Positions 1-8,450 of a stretch of 64,000 bases of DNA are shown here, piece by piece; within the stretch, counting starts at the first letter, position 1, and every line of letters begins with the position of its first letter. The position numbers and the translations under genes are program-made. The notes under the pieces are model-generated. The model made no database searches, was not told the DNA's origin, and saw only the letters and a list, made by a program, of their open reading frames with translations. Origin of the DNA: Piscinibacter sp. XHJ-5 (GTDB lineage Bacteria; Pseudomonadota; Gammaproteobacteria; Burkholderiales; Burkholderiaceae_C); assembly GCF_029855045.1 (NCBI RefSeq), contig NZ_CP123228.1:992001-1056000 (forward strand), written 5' to 3'.

Positions 1-343
1 GGGAGTCACGGTCGGTCGCGTCACCTCCATCACGCTGGACCAGAAGTCCTTCCAGGGGCTGGTCACGATGGATCTCGACAAGGGCGTGCAGTTTCCCAAG
101 GACTCGTCCGCGCGCATCCTCACGTCGGGACTGCTCGGCGATCAGTACATCGGCATCGAACCGGGCGGCGACGAGAAGAACCTGGCGGCAGGCGATGTGA
201 TCCGCCAGACGCAATCGGCGGTCGTTCTGGAAAGCCTCATCAGCCAGTTCCTCTTCAGCAAGGCGGCCGATGGCGCCAACCCCACGCCGGCTGCACCGGC
301 GGGCCAGGCCGCGCCCCCTGCGGCCGCGGGAGCGAAGAAGTGA
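1..343 (+). CDS. mlaD: MlaD, phospholipid-transport substrate-binding protein (C-terminal part)
   Basis: The gene enters from the left edge; the open frame runs from base 2 to the TGA at 341-343, so only about 113 residues are seen. The visible part ends an MCE/MlaD domain: a VTVGRV strand, an LDQKSFQG stretch, then SGLLGDQYIGIEPGGD, which is typical of MlaD. MlaD is an inner-membrane-anchored periplasmic hexamer that passes phospholipids between MlaC and the MlaFEB transporter. The tail is rich in Ala and Pro and probably disordered. The stop overlaps the GTG of mlaA by 4 bp (GTGA), so translation is probably coupled. mlaF and mlaE should lie just upstream, outside the window. Confidence 0.9.
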   Translation, partial: GVTVGRVTSITLDQKSFQGLVTMDLDKGVQFPKDSSARILTSGLLGDQYIGIEPGGDEKNLAAGDVIRQTQSAVVLESLISQFLFSKAADGANPTPAAPAGQAAPPAAAGAKK

Positions 344-1176
344 TTTCGCCGCTCGCGCTGCAGCGTGCCGGCCGGTCGGCGGTGCTGCTCGCGCTGGCCG
401 CCACGCTGCCGGGATGTTCCACCCTGGGCGCGCGCACGGCCGGAGACCGCGTCGACCCCTGGGAGAAGTGGAACCGCCGCGTCTTCATCTTCAACGAGCG
501 CCTGGACGAGAACGTGCTCAAGCCGGTGGCCGTGACCTACAGCAACGTCGTGCCGCGGCCGACGCGCAACGGCATCGCCAACTTCTTCGGCAATGCGGCC
601 GATGCCTGGTCGGCGATCAACAACTTCCTCCAGGGCAAGTTCACCAACGGCTTCCAGGACGCCATCCGCTTCGGCACCAACACGGTGTTCGGCCTGGCCG
701 GCTTTCTCGATGTCGCCACCGAGTTCGGTCTCGATCACCAGTACGAGGACTTCGGCCAGACATTGGGCACCTGGGGCTTCGGACCCGGTGCCTACGTCGT
801 CTGGCCCCTGTTCGGGCCGTCGAGCGTGCGCGAGTCGCTGGCGCTGCCGCTAGACCGTGCCGTCTCGCCGGCGCTTGCGGTGAACGACGGCGCGGTGAAG
901 TGGGAGCTGACCGGGCTGCAGATCATCAATACGCGAGCAAGTCTGCTCGGCGCGAGCAAGGTGCTCGACGACATCGCGCTCGACAAGTACACCTTCGTGC
1001 GCGACGCCTATCTGCAGCGGCGCCGCAGCCTCGTCTACGACGGCGAGGAGCCGCAGAAGGGCGATGAATCGAAGTCGCAGGGCGACGAATCGAAGACGCA
1101 GTCTGCTGAACCGGCCGCCGCCCCTGCGTCCGCGCCCCAGCAAGCCGCGCCCGAGGCCAAGCCGCCGGCGAAATAA
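340..1176 (+). CDS. mlaA: MlaA/VacJ, outer-membrane lipid asymmetry lipoprotein
   Basis: 278-residue lipoprotein that removes mislocalised phospholipid from the outer leaflet of the outer membrane and passes it to MlaC. The GTG start is chosen because it overlaps the mlaD stop and gives a short signal peptide ending in a lipobox (LPGC, Cys26). The mature part has the VacJ hallmarks DPWEKWNRRVFIFNERLD, NFFGNAADAWSAINNFLQGK and GFLDVATEFGL. The last 50 residues are low-complexity (repeated GDESK, then Ala/Pro-rich), a variable tail not needed for the fold. About 110 bp separate it from mlaC. That is longer than other gaps in the operon, but no clear promoter is seen there. Confidence 0.93.
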   Translation: MISPLALQRAGRSAVLLALAATLPGCSTLGARTAGDRVDPWEKWNRRVFIFNERLDENVLKPVAVTYSNVVPRPTRNGIANFFGNAADAWSAINNFLQGKFTNGFQDAIRFGTNTVFGLAGFLDVATEFGLDHQYEDFGQTLGTWGFGPGAYVVWPLFGPSSVRESLALPLDRAVSPALAVNDGAVKWELTGLQIINTRASLLGASKVLDDIALDKYTFVRDAYLQRRRSLVYDGEEPQKGDESKSQGDESKTQSAEPAAAPASAPQQAAPEAKPPAK

Positions 1177-1287
1177 GGCAAGGCCAACCGGTTTGCCGGA
1201 TCGGACGTTGTTCCGTGGCGCGCCGAACTCCGGCACGAAACGACCCTCCAACGTCCGTGCCAAGAGGCTCAACAGAAAGGTAATCGA

Positions 1288-1911
1288 ATGTTTTCTCGAC
1301 GTATCGCTCTCATGCTCTCGCTGGCCGCAGGCCTGGTGTGGATCGGCGCCCCTTCGCATGCGCAGACACAGGGTCCCGAAGCGCTGATCAAGCAGGTGTC
1401 CACCGAAGTGCTCGACGCCGTGAAGGCCGACAAGTCGATCAAGGCCGGCGATGTCAACAAGATCATCGCGCTGGTCGATGCCAAGGTGATGCCGCACGTG
1501 AACTTCCAGCGCATGACGTCCGCAGCGGTCGGCCGCTACTGGCGCCAGGCCACGCCCGAGCAGCAGAAGCGCCTGCAGGACGAGTTCAAGGTGCTGCTGG
1601 TGCGCACGTATTCCGGCGCGCTGGCCCAGGTCCAGAACCAGACCGTGCAGGTCAAGCCGATGCGCGGCAGCGCCGACGACGCCGAGGTCATCGTGAAGAC
1701 CGAGGTTCGCGGCCAGGGTGACCCGATCCAGCTCGATTACCGCCTGGAGAAGACGTCCAATGGCTGGAAGATCTACGACGTCAACGTGCTCGGCGTGTGG
1801 CTGGTGCAGAACTACCAGAACAGCTTCGCGCAAGAGATCGGCGCCAACGGGATCGACGGCCTGATCGCCAAGCTGGCCGAGCGCAACAAGGCCGCCGGCG
1901 CGCGCAGCTGA
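1288..1911 (+). CDS. mlaC: MlaC, periplasmic phospholipid shuttle (Ttg2D family)
   Basis: 207 residues. A signal peptide with twin Arg at positions 4-5 and a hydrophobic core ends at APSHA|Q (cleavage after Ala25). The mature protein matches MlaC: VMPHVNFQRMTSAAVGRYWRQAT, then LLVRTYSGAL, and a C-terminal GWKIYDVNVLGVWLVQNYQ stretch that lines the lipid pocket in this family. It carries a phospholipid between MlaA at the outer membrane and MlaD at the inner membrane. An AAAGG-type ribosome site precedes the ATG. Length is normal for the family. It is followed after 21 bp by mlaB. Confidence 0.94.
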   Translation: MFSRRIALMLSLAAGLVWIGAPSHAQTQGPEALIKQVSTEVLDAVKADKSIKAGDVNKIIALVDAKVMPHVNFQRMTSAAVGRYWRQATPEQQKRLQDEFKVLLVRTYSGALAQVQNQTVQVKPMRGSADDAEVIVKTEVRGQGDPIQLDYRLEKTSNGWKIYDVNVLGVWLVQNYQNSFAQEIGANGIDGLIAKLAERNKAAGARS

Positions 1912-1932
1912 GCGACAACGGGAGGCATGACG

Positions 1933-2208
1933 ATGCTGTTGCTGCCGGCCACGCTCACGATGAGTGAAGCGCGTGACGCGCTGGGGATGCTGTCGCAGGC
2001 GTTGCGGCGCGAGCCGGACACCGGCGTCGTCATCGATGCGTCGGGCCTGCAGCAGTTCGACACCTCCGCCATCGCCGTGCTTCTCGAATGCCAGCGGCTC
2101 GCGCACGACTGGGGCAAGGGCCTGGAGGTTCGCAACACGCCGCCCAAGCTCGCCGCCCTGGCCAAGCTGTACGGCGTGGACGGCATTGTTCCGCTGGGGT
2201 CTGCGTAG
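1933..2208 (+). CDS. mlaB: MlaB-type STAS domain protein
   Basis: Small cytoplasmic STAS-domain subunit (91 residues) of the MlaFEDB phospholipid ABC transporter, where it stabilises the MlaF ATPase. The STAS core is visible as VIDASGLQQFDTSAIAVLLE followed by a predicted helix and LEVRNTPPKLAALAKLYGVDGIV. Two ATGs are in frame, at 1927 and 1933. The GGGAGG ribosome site at 1920-1925 is one base from the first but seven from the second, so I take 1933. It is the last gene of the mla operon here. In many Burkholderiales the next genes would be a YadGH-like ABC exporter, which here lies 19.6 kb away. Confidence 0.85.
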   Translation: MLLLPATLTMSEARDALGMLSQALRREPDTGVVIDASGLQQFDTSAIAVLLECQRLAHDWGKGLEVRNTPPKLAALAKLYGVDGIVPLGSA

Positions 2209-2251
2209 CCAAGCGCCCGCCGCATGCGGCACAACGGTCCGCGGTTGACCG

Positions 2252-3112
2252 CTAAGCCGCGTACCGCTTCGCTCTCAGGTTGCGCTTTATCTCCTGCAGC
2301 ACGGGCCTCAACTCGCCTGGCAGGCGCAGCGCCACGGCGGTGGTCAGGATGTCGATCACCATCAGATGGAGCAATCGCGACACCATGGGGCTGTAGCGGT
2401 CATAGTCCTCCGGATGATCCACGGCCAGCAAGACCTGGTTGGCCCCTTGCGCCGTTTGCGCCAGGGGTGAGCCGCTCGCAGTGATGAGGATGGTGGTCGC
2501 GCCCTTCTTGCGCGCGATGTCGGCCGCATCGAGCAGATCGCGGCTGCGACCGGAATTGCTGATGATGACCAGGCAGTCGCCCGGCCGCAGCATGGTCGCG
2601 CTCATCACCTGGATGTGGCCGTCGCTGACGGCGGCGGTGTTGACGCCGAGGCGAAAGAACTTGTGCTGCGCGTCCTGCGCCACGATGCCGGAGTTGCCGA
2701 CGCCGTAGAACTCGATGCGGCGGCCCGTCTGTCCTGCGGCCGTCAGCGCCGAGATCGCCCGTTCGAAGGCGTGACTGGCCGCGTCGTTGCGGTACCTCAG
2801 CAGCGCCGACACGGCGTTGTCGATGACCTTGACGATGACGTCTCCAGGCTTGTCGTCTTCGTCGACGGCCCGGTGGACGAACGGCACGCCTTCATTGACG
2901 TTGCCCGCGAGCTTGAGCTTGAAGTCGGCCAGGCCGTCGTAGCCGATACTGCGGCAGAAGCGCACCACGGTGGGCTTGCTGACATGCGAACGCTCGGCGA
3001 GCTCGCCCACGGGGAGACTGGCGAAGCTGCGCGGGTCGGCCAGCACGAGCTTGGCCACCCGCTGCTCGGCGGGAGGCAAGGCGGGAATCGAGGCGCGAAT
3101 GCGGTCCAGCAT
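2252..3112 (-). CDS. hexR: HexR-type RpiR/MurR family transcriptional regulator
   Basis: 286-residue RpiR-family regulator. Residues about 1-80 form the helix-turn-helix domain (LAERSHVSKPTVVRFCRSIGYDGLADFKL). Residues about 125-265 form a SIS sugar-phosphate-binding domain (FYGVGNSGIVAQDAQHKFFRLG, VIISNSGRSRDLLDAADIARKKGA). HexR proteins repress zwf and related central-carbon genes and are released by 2-keto-3-deoxy-6-phosphogluconate. The assignment rests on position: it starts 3 bp downstream of the zwf stop on the same strand, and a HexR-like operator lies in front of zwf. It probably autoregulates through the zwf promoter. The exact effector cannot be read from the sequence. Confidence 0.85.
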   Translation of the reverse strand: MLDRIRASIPALPPAEQRVAKLVLADPRSFASLPVGELAERSHVSKPTVVRFCRSIGYDGLADFKLKLAGNVNEGVPFVHRAVDEDDKPGDVIVKVIDNAVSALLRYRNDAASHAFERAISALTAAGQTGRRIEFYGVGNSGIVAQDAQHKFFRLGVNTAAVSDGHIQVMSATMLRPGDCLVIISNSGRSRDLLDAADIARKKGATTILITASGSPLAQTAQGANQVLLAVDHPEDYDRYSPMVSRLLHLMVIDILTTAVALRLPGELRPVLQEIKRNLRAKRYAA

Positions 3113-3115
3113 GAC

Positions 3116-4570
3116 CTATTGCTCTTCGGCCCAGGCGAAGCCGTCGCGCGCCACCAGCGCGCTGGCGGCCGCCGGTCCCCACGTTCCCGCCGCATAGGGG
3201 CGCGGGCCGCCGCCGGCGTCGTTGTCGCGCCCCCATGCGTCAAGGATGGGCTCGACCCAGCGCCACGCCTGCTCCTGTTCGTCGCTGCGCACGAAGAGGT
3301 TCAGCCGGCCGGCGATGGCGTCCATCAGCAATCGCTCGTAGGCGCCGACGCGGTTCTCGGCGAAGGCCTTCTCGAAGTCGAGATCGAGGAACACCGGAGC
3401 GAGCGTCTCGGGCTGGCCGGCGCCCTTGGCCGCGAGCAGGTGAAGCTCGAGCCCGTCCTCGGGCTGAAGCTTGATGACGAGCTTGTTGGGCTGGTTGATG
3501 CCGGGAAAGATGCTGTGCGGCGTGGGGCGGAAGTTCACGACGATCTGGGCGTCGCGCGCGGCCAGCCGCTTGCCGGTGCGCAGGTAGAACGGCACGCCCG
3601 CCCAGCGCCAGTTCTCGACCTCCGTGCGCAGCGCGACGAAGGTCTCGGTCTTGCTGCCGTGGGGCACCTTCGGCTCCTCGAGATACCCCGGAACCGGCTT
3701 GCCGTTGGAGGTGCCCTTGCGGTATTGCCCGCGGACCACGTCGCGCGCCACGCTCTCGTCGGTGAAGGGCTTCAGCGAGCGCAGCACCTTGAGCTTTTCG
3801 TCGCGGATCGCATCGGCGTCGTTGCGCGAAGGCGGCTCCATCGCCACCATGGTCAGCAGCTGCAGCGCATGGTTCTGGATCATGTCGCGCAGGGCGCCGG
3901 TGCGGTCGTAGAAGTCGCCGCGCGTGCCGACGCCGATGTCCTCGGCAAGCGTGATCTGGATGTTGGCGATGCTCTCGCGGCGCCACAGCGGCTCGAACAG
4001 CGCGTTGCCGAAGCGCAGCGCCATCAGGTTCTGAACCGACGGCTTGCCAAGATAGTGATCGATGCGGAAGGCCTGCGTCTCCCTGAACACCGAGCGCACG
4101 ACGCGGTTGATCTCCTGCGCGCTCGCCAGGTCGTGGCCCAGCGGCTTCTCGAGCACGACGCGGATGTGCGGCTCGTTGAGCCCCCCGGCGCCGAGCTGCT
4201 CGCAGATCATGGGGAACAGGTGCGGGCTGGTGGCCAGGTACAGCACCACGGTGTCGGCATTGCGCTCTTGCAACCACTGCTTGAGCCGCGAGTAGTGCTC
4301 GGGCTGCGAGAGGTCCATGCGACGGTAGTGGACCAGCTGGGCGAAGCGCTCGAACTCCTCGTCGCTCGGCCGCTTCTCGTGCACGACCTCCTGGAAGCGC
4401 TCCTTCAGCCAGGCGCGATACCGCTCGTCGGTGTGTTCGTCGCGAGCGACTGCGAGGATGCGTCCGGAGGGCGGCAGCTTGCCGTGACGGAAAGCCTGGA
4501 ACAGCGCCGGCATCAGCTTGCGCCACGTGAGGTCGCCGGTGCCACCGAAGAGGACGAGATCGAAGGACAT
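3116..4570 (-). CDS. zwf: Glucose-6-phosphate 1-dehydrogenase
   Basis: 484 residues, full length. It oxidises glucose-6-phosphate to 6-phosphogluconolactone with NADP, the first step of the oxidative pentose-phosphate and Entner-Doudoroff routes. The nucleotide-binding motif GGTGDLTWRKLMPAL is at residues 9-23 (family consensus GASGDLA). EKPLG is at 141-145, and the catalytic/substrate signature RIDHYLGK at 169-176. VPFYLRTGKRL further on is also conserved. It is the first gene of a zwf-hexR pair transcribed leftward, with a candidate promoter and HexR operator between it and divergent tal. edd and eda are not in this window. Confidence 0.96.
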   Translation of the reverse strand: MSFDLVLFGGTGDLTWRKLMPALFQAFRHGKLPPSGRILAVARDEHTDERYRAWLKERFQEVVHEKRPSDEEFERFAQLVHYRRMDLSQPEHYSRLKQWLQERNADTVVLYLATSPHLFPMICEQLGAGGLNEPHIRVVLEKPLGHDLASAQEINRVVRSVFRETQAFRIDHYLGKPSVQNLMALRFGNALFEPLWRRESIANIQITLAEDIGVGTRGDFYDRTGALRDMIQNHALQLLTMVAMEPPSRNDADAIRDEKLKVLRSLKPFTDESVARDVVRGQYRKGTSNGKPVPGYLEEPKVPHGSKTETFVALRTEVENWRWAGVPFYLRTGKRLAARDAQIVVNFRPTPHSIFPGINQPNKLVIKLQPEDGLELHLLAAKGAGQPETLAPVFLDLDFEKAFAENRVGAYERLLMDAIAGRLNLFVRSDEQEQAWRWVEPILDAWGRDNDAGGGPRPYAAGTWGPAAASALVARDGFAWAEEQ

Positions 4571-4582
4571 GGGCTCGCGGGA

Positions 4583-4597
4583 TGTAATTTAGTTTCA
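4583..4597. promoter_or_regulatory. Candidate HexR operator between zwf and tal
   Basis: TGTAATTTAGTTTCA is an imperfect palindrome. From memory the HexR box is TGTAATTNAATTACA, and this site agrees at about 13 of 15 positions. It lies 13 bp upstream of the zwf ATG, just downstream of a candidate zwf -10, so a bound repressor would cover the transcription start. hexR is the next gene after zwf. The divergent gene tal (start 4740) is 143 bp away and could also be affected. The match is seen in the sequence; binding is inferred. Confidence 0.65.
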
Positions 4598-4602
4598 TCC
4601 GA

Positions 4603-4631
4603 ATGATGCCGAAGTTTCTTCGGCGGGTCAA
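4603..4631 (-). promoter_or_regulatory. Candidate zwf promoter with an internal palindrome
   Basis: Read leftward, TTGACC (4626-4631) and CATCAT (4603-4608) are separated by exactly 17 bp, giving a plausible sigma-70 -35/-10 pair (5/6 and 4/6 matches). Almost the whole spacer is a perfect inverted repeat, GCCGAAGTTTCTTCGGC (4608-4624), with 7-bp arms and a 3-bp centre. This could be a second operator, for a regulator other than HexR, or chance. The predicted transcription start falls in the HexR-like box. Confidence 0.45.
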
Positions 4632-4739
4632 CGCCGACGGAGTACCGCGGCGGGCGGGCGCTCACGAATTTCGCAGCTGTTACGGGGACCCCGGCATGAT
4701 CCGTTCTAATGGAGCCTGGCGCGCCGCGCAGGATCCTCC

Positions 4740-5690
4740 ATGAACCAACTCGACCAGCTCAAACAGTTCACCACCGTCGTCGCCGACACCGGCAATTTCA
4801 AGCAGCTGGCGCAGTTCTCGCCGCGTGACGCCACGACCAATCCTTCGCTGATCCTCAAGGCCGTGCAGCAGCCCGACTACGCTCCCCTGCTGCAGGAAAC
4901 GGTGGCCCAGTACAAGGACTGGCCGCACGAGGAGGTGGTCGAGCAGGTGCTGGTGCGCTTCGGCCTCGAGATCCTCAAGCTGATCCCGGGACGGGTCTCC
5001 ACCGAGGTGGACGCCCGGCTGAGCTTCGATTGCGCCGCCACGGTGGCGCGCGCACACCGCATCGTGGCGCTGTACGAGGCCGCCGGCATCCCGCGAGAGC
5101 GTGTCCTGGTGAAGATCGCCGCCACCTGGGAGGGCATCCAGGCCGCGCGCATCCTCGCGCACGAGGGCATCCACTGCAATCTGACGCTGCTGTTCTCCTT
5201 CTGCCAGGCCGTGGCCTGCGGGGATGCGGGCGTGACGCTGATCTCGCCTTTCGTCGGCCGCATCTACGACTGGCACAAGAAGGCGGCGGGCGCATCCTGG
5301 AACGAGGCCGCCAACGCCGGTGCCAACGACCCCGGCGTAAGCTCGGTGCGGCAGATCTACACCTACTACAAGAAGTTCGGCATCGACACCGAGGTGATGG
5401 GCGCGAGCTTCCGCAACGTCGGCCAGATCCTCGCGCTTGCGGGCTGCGACCTGTTGACGATCAGCCCCGAACTGCTGGCTGCGCTGCAGGCCAGCGAGGT
5501 CCCGGTCGTGCGCGAGCTGGACCCCGAGGCCGCCAAGACCGCTTCCATTCATGCGGTCACCTACAACGAAGCAAGCTTCCGCTATGCGCTGAACGAGGAC
5601 GCCATGGCCAGCGAGAAGCTCTGTGAAGGCATACGCGCCTTCGCTGCCGACGCGGCGAAGCTCGACGCACTCATCCACGCCATGTCATGA
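4740..5690 (+). CDS. tal: Transaldolase
   Basis: 316 residues, TalB type. It transfers a dihydroxyacetone unit between sedoheptulose-7-phosphate and glyceraldehyde-3-phosphate in the non-oxidative pentose-phosphate pathway. N-terminal [12 protein letters not shown] is the first family signature. The Schiff-base lysine is Lys125 in [22 protein letters not shown] and the C-terminal [22 protein letters not shown] are also characteristic. A weak -10 (TCTAAT, 4705-4710) lies upstream. The stop overlaps the pgi start (ATGA), so tal, pgi and the following HAD gene form a tightly coupled operon divergent from zwf-hexR. Confidence 0.96.
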   Translation: MNQLDQLKQFTTVVADTGNFKQLAQFSPRDATTNPSLILKAVQQPDYAPLLQETVAQYKDWPHEEVVEQVLVRFGLEILKLIPGRVSTEVDARLSFDCAATVARAHRIVALYEAAGIPRERVLVKIAATWEGIQAARILAHEGIHCNLTLLFSFCQAVACGDAGVTLISPFVGRIYDWHKKAAGASWNEAANAGANDPGVSSVRQIYTYYKKFGIDTEVMGASFRNVGQILALAGCDLLTISPELLAALQASEVPVVRELDPEAAKTASIHAVTYNEASFRYALNEDAMASEKLCEGIRAFAADAAKLDALIHAMS

Positions 5691-7282
5691 AGTCTTCCCG
5701 TTGCGATCAAACCGAAGCCTGGTCCGCCCTGCGCGGTCACTACGAGGCGCACGGCCGCGAGTTCGACCTGCGCGAGGCGTTCGCCCGCGATCCCGGCCGC
5801 TTCGCCGCGCTGGCGGTCGAGGCGCCGTCGATCTTCGCGGACCTGTCGAAGAACCTCGTCGACACCGCGACCGTGCACTTCCTCGTCGACCTCGCCCGCG
5901 AATGCGGACTGGAGGCGCGCCGCGACGCCATGCTGCGCGGCGACCCGATCAATCACACCGAGGGCCGCGCGGTGCTGCACACGGCCCTGCGCGCGCCGCG
6001 CGGGCAGGGGCCATTCGCCGACGAGGTGCACGGCGTGCTCGACGAGATGCTGGCCTACGTGGAGACCGTTCGGGACACCCGGGCGAGCGGCATCCGGCAC
6101 GTCGTCAACATCGGCATCGGTGGCAGCGACCTCGGCCCCCAGATGGTCGTTCCGGCGCTCGATGCCTTCGTCCATCCCGGACTGCACTTTCACTTCGTCA
6201 GCAACGTCGACGGCCACGACATCGCAGCGGTGCTGCGCCACCTCAAGCCCGCCGAGACGCTGTTCATCGTGGCCAGCAAGACCTTCACGACGCAGGAGAC
6301 GATGGCCAACGCGCACGCCGCGCGGGACTGGTTCACCTCCAACGGAGGAACCGACATCGCCCGGCACTTCGTCGCGACCACGACCAACGTGCAGGCCGCG
6401 GCCGCGTTCGGCATCACGACCACCTTCGGCTTCTGGGACTGGGTGGGTGGCCGCTATTCCCTGTGGTCGGCCATCGGCCTGCCGATCGCGCTGGCCATAG
6501 GCGCCGATCACTTCCGCGCGCTCCTGGGCGGAGCGCATGAGATGGACCGCCATTTCGCCGAGGCGCCGCTGGCGCGCAACCTGCCGGTGCTGCTGGCGCT
6601 GATCGACGTCTGGTACCGCAACTTCCACGGCTTCACGAGTCGCAGCGTCGCGCCGTACCACCAGGGGCTGAAGCGTCTGCCGGCCTATCTGCAGCAGCTC
6701 GAGATGGAAAGCAACGGGAAGCGAGTCGATCTGGACGGCGATGACCTGCCGTTCGCGACCAGCCCGGTGGTGTGGGGTGAGCCCGGCACGAACGGGCAGC
6801 ACGCGTACTTCCAGATGCTGCACCAGGGCACCGACGTGATCCCCGTCGAGTTCATCCTGGTCAAGCGGCCCACCCACGCGCTGAGCGGCCTGCACCACAA
6901 GCTGCTGGCCAACGGGCTGGCGCAATCGCAGGCGCTCATGCTGGGCAAGCGTACCGAGCAGGCGTTGACCGAAAAGGCGCCCACGGCGTCTCGACAACTC
7001 GATGCGCACACCGTGGCGCGGCATCGAACCTTCCCGGGCAATCGCCCGAGCACGACCTTGATGCTCGACCAGCTGACTCCGACAAGCCTCGGGGCACTGA
7101 TCGCGCTGTACGAGCACCGCGTGTTCGCCGCCGGTGCGCTGTGGGGCATCAACAGCTTCGACCAATGGGGCGTCGAGCTCGGCAAGGCCCTCTGCAACGA
7201 CTTGCTGCCCCGCCTGGCAAGCGGGGATACCGCGGGCCTGGACGCTTCCACGGCCGGCCTGCTGGCCCGCTTGCGCGCATGA
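5687..7282 (+). CDS. pgi: Glucose-6-phosphate isomerase
   Basis: 531 residues, the usual bacterial size. It interconverts glucose-6-phosphate and fructose-6-phosphate. Conserved blocks include [12 protein letters not shown] (residues about 144-155), [30 protein letters not shown] (phosphate-binding region), the glutamate/arginine block [35 protein letters not shown] and the C-terminal [11 protein letters not shown]. The ATG overlaps the tal stop, and its own stop overlaps the next start (ATGA both times). Having pgi with tal, facing zwf, places the glucose-6-phosphate branch point under one intergenic control region. Confidence 0.97.
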   Translation: MKSSRCDQTEAWSALRGHYEAHGREFDLREAFARDPGRFAALAVEAPSIFADLSKNLVDTATVHFLVDLARECGLEARRDAMLRGDPINHTEGRAVLHTALRAPRGQGPFADEVHGVLDEMLAYVETVRDTRASGIRHVVNIGIGGSDLGPQMVVPALDAFVHPGLHFHFVSNVDGHDIAAVLRHLKPAETLFIVASKTFTTQETMANAHAARDWFTSNGGTDIARHFVATTTNVQAAAAFGITTTFGFWDWVGGRYSLWSAIGLPIALAIGADHFRALLGGAHEMDRHFAEAPLARNLPVLLALIDVWYRNFHGFTSRSVAPYHQGLKRLPAYLQQLEMESNGKRVDLDGDDLPFATSPVVWGEPGTNGQHAYFQMLHQGTDVIPVEFILVKRPTHALSGLHHKLLANGLAQSQALMLGKRTEQALTEKAPTASRQLDAHTVARHRTFPGNRPSTTLMLDQLTPTSLGALIALYEHRVFAAGALWGINSFDQWGVELGKALCNDLLPRLASGDTAGLDASTAGLLARLRA

Positions 7283-7893
7283 ACGTCGTCTTCGATTTCG
7301 GCGGCGTCGTGTTCCGCTGGCAGCCGCATGAATTCATGGCGCGGCTGCTGCCGCACCACGCGACGGGGGAGGCCGCGGTCGCGGCGCTGGTGACCGAGTT
7401 TTTCCAGGGCTACAGCGGGGACTGGGCCGAGTTCGACCGCGGGATGGTCGACGAGGCCAGGCTGGCCCAGCGGATCGCCTGGCGCACCGGGATCGCGCTG
7501 CCCGATGTCCAGAAGATCATCGATGCGGTGCCGTTCGAGCTGCAGCCGGTGGAGCCCATGGTGCGGCTGATGGAGCGGCTGCGCGAAGGCGGACATCGCC
7601 TCTTCTTCCTGTCCAACATGCCTGCACCCTATGCGCAACACCTCGAGACGACGCATGAGTTCATGCGCTGGTTCGAGGGCGGCGTGTTTTCTTCGCGGGT
7701 GCAGCTGGTCAAGCCCGAGCCGGCGATCTTTCACGAGGCGGTGCGCCGCTTCGGGGCCGCACCGAACGAACTGCTGTTCATCGACGACTTTGCGCTGAAC
7801 GTGAAGGCGGCGCGGGCGCTGGGATGGCAGGCGGTGCACTGCCTGAGCGCCCAGCAAGTGGAGGCCGATCTGGCGGCCCGCGGCTTGCTGTAG
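7279..7893 (+). CDS. HAD-superfamily phosphatase, YihX-like
   Basis: 204 residues. HAD motif I is DFGGV with nucleophile Asp6. Motif II is FLSNMP (Ser112), motif III Lys145 in LVKPEPAIF, and motif IV Asp169-Asp170 in FIDDFALNVKAA. The DxGxV form of motif I, without the usual second Asp, resembles E. coli YihX, an alpha-D-glucose-1-phosphate phosphatase. Residues about 20-85 form a helical C1-type cap. The start overlaps the pgi stop by 4 bp, so it is the third gene of the tal-pgi operon. A role on hexose or triose phosphates fits, but the substrate is inferred. Confidence 0.8.
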   Translation: MNVVFDFGGVVFRWQPHEFMARLLPHHATGEAAVAALVTEFFQGYSGDWAEFDRGMVDEARLAQRIAWRTGIALPDVQKIIDAVPFELQPVEPMVRLMERLREGGHRLFFLSNMPAPYAQHLETTHEFMRWFEGGVFSSRVQLVKPEPAIFHEAVRRFGAAPNELLFIDDFALNVKAARALGWQAVHCLSAQQVEADLAARGLL

Positions 7894-7895
7894 CG

Positions 7896-8396
7896 CTACT
7901 TCGCCGTGGTGGTTGCTGCGGTCTTCGCCGGCGGCTGCCAGGCGCTCAGCGCTTTCGAGAGCTCCTGGTATTCGCCGCACTGCTCGCCGCAGATGCGCTT
8001 CAGCGCGGCCAGATGCTCGCGCGCCTTGTCGGCCTGGTTGACCTGGAGGTAGGCCTCACCGATGTACTCGTGCGCGCCGCGGTGGTTGGGATCGAGACGC
8101 AAGGCGGTGCGATAGCTGTCGAAGGCCTCGTCGAGCTGGCCGCTCTTGCGGTAGCTGTAGCCCATGAGGTTGTGCACGTCGGGGTTCCTGCGGTCCTTTC
8201 GCAACGCACGTTTCAGTTCGACCAGGGCGCCGGTCCAGTCCTTGCGATCGATCATGAGCTGTGCTTCGGTCAGCTCATCGGCGACGTTGGAGGACGGCGC
8301 GGGAGGGGCTCCGCCGGCAGCCTGCCCGAGGGGTGCGCTCACGAGAAACAGCACGGACGCGGCGGCGGCCGCCGCGCTGGAGCGCACAAGGCTCAT
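7896..8396 (-). CDS. Exported TPR-repeat protein
   Basis: 166 residues with an N-terminal signal peptide (Ala-rich core ending near APLGQAAG) and tetratricopeptide repeats from about residue 65 to 145 (NPDVHNLMGYSYRKSGQLDEAFDSY, NHRGAHEYIGEAYLQVNQADKAREHL). A GAGGAGA ribosome site sits 6 bp before the ATG. Two Cys near the C-terminus (CGEQCGEY) may form a disulfide. The stop is only 2 bp from the HAD gene stop, tail to tail. It is probably a periplasmic scaffold protein; no specific partner can be named. Confidence 0.75.
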   Translation of the reverse strand: MSLVRSSAAAAAASVLFLVSAPLGQAAGGAPPAPSSNVADELTEAQLMIDRKDWTGALVELKRALRKDRRNPDVHNLMGYSYRKSGQLDEAFDSYRTALRLDPNHRGAHEYIGEAYLQVNQADKAREHLAALKRICGEQCGEYQELSKALSAWQPPAKTAATTTAK

Positions 8397-8450
8397 CGTT
8401 GTCTCCTCGAATATGTTTGGCGCGTAGGGTAGGCGAGGCGGCGTCGCCGA

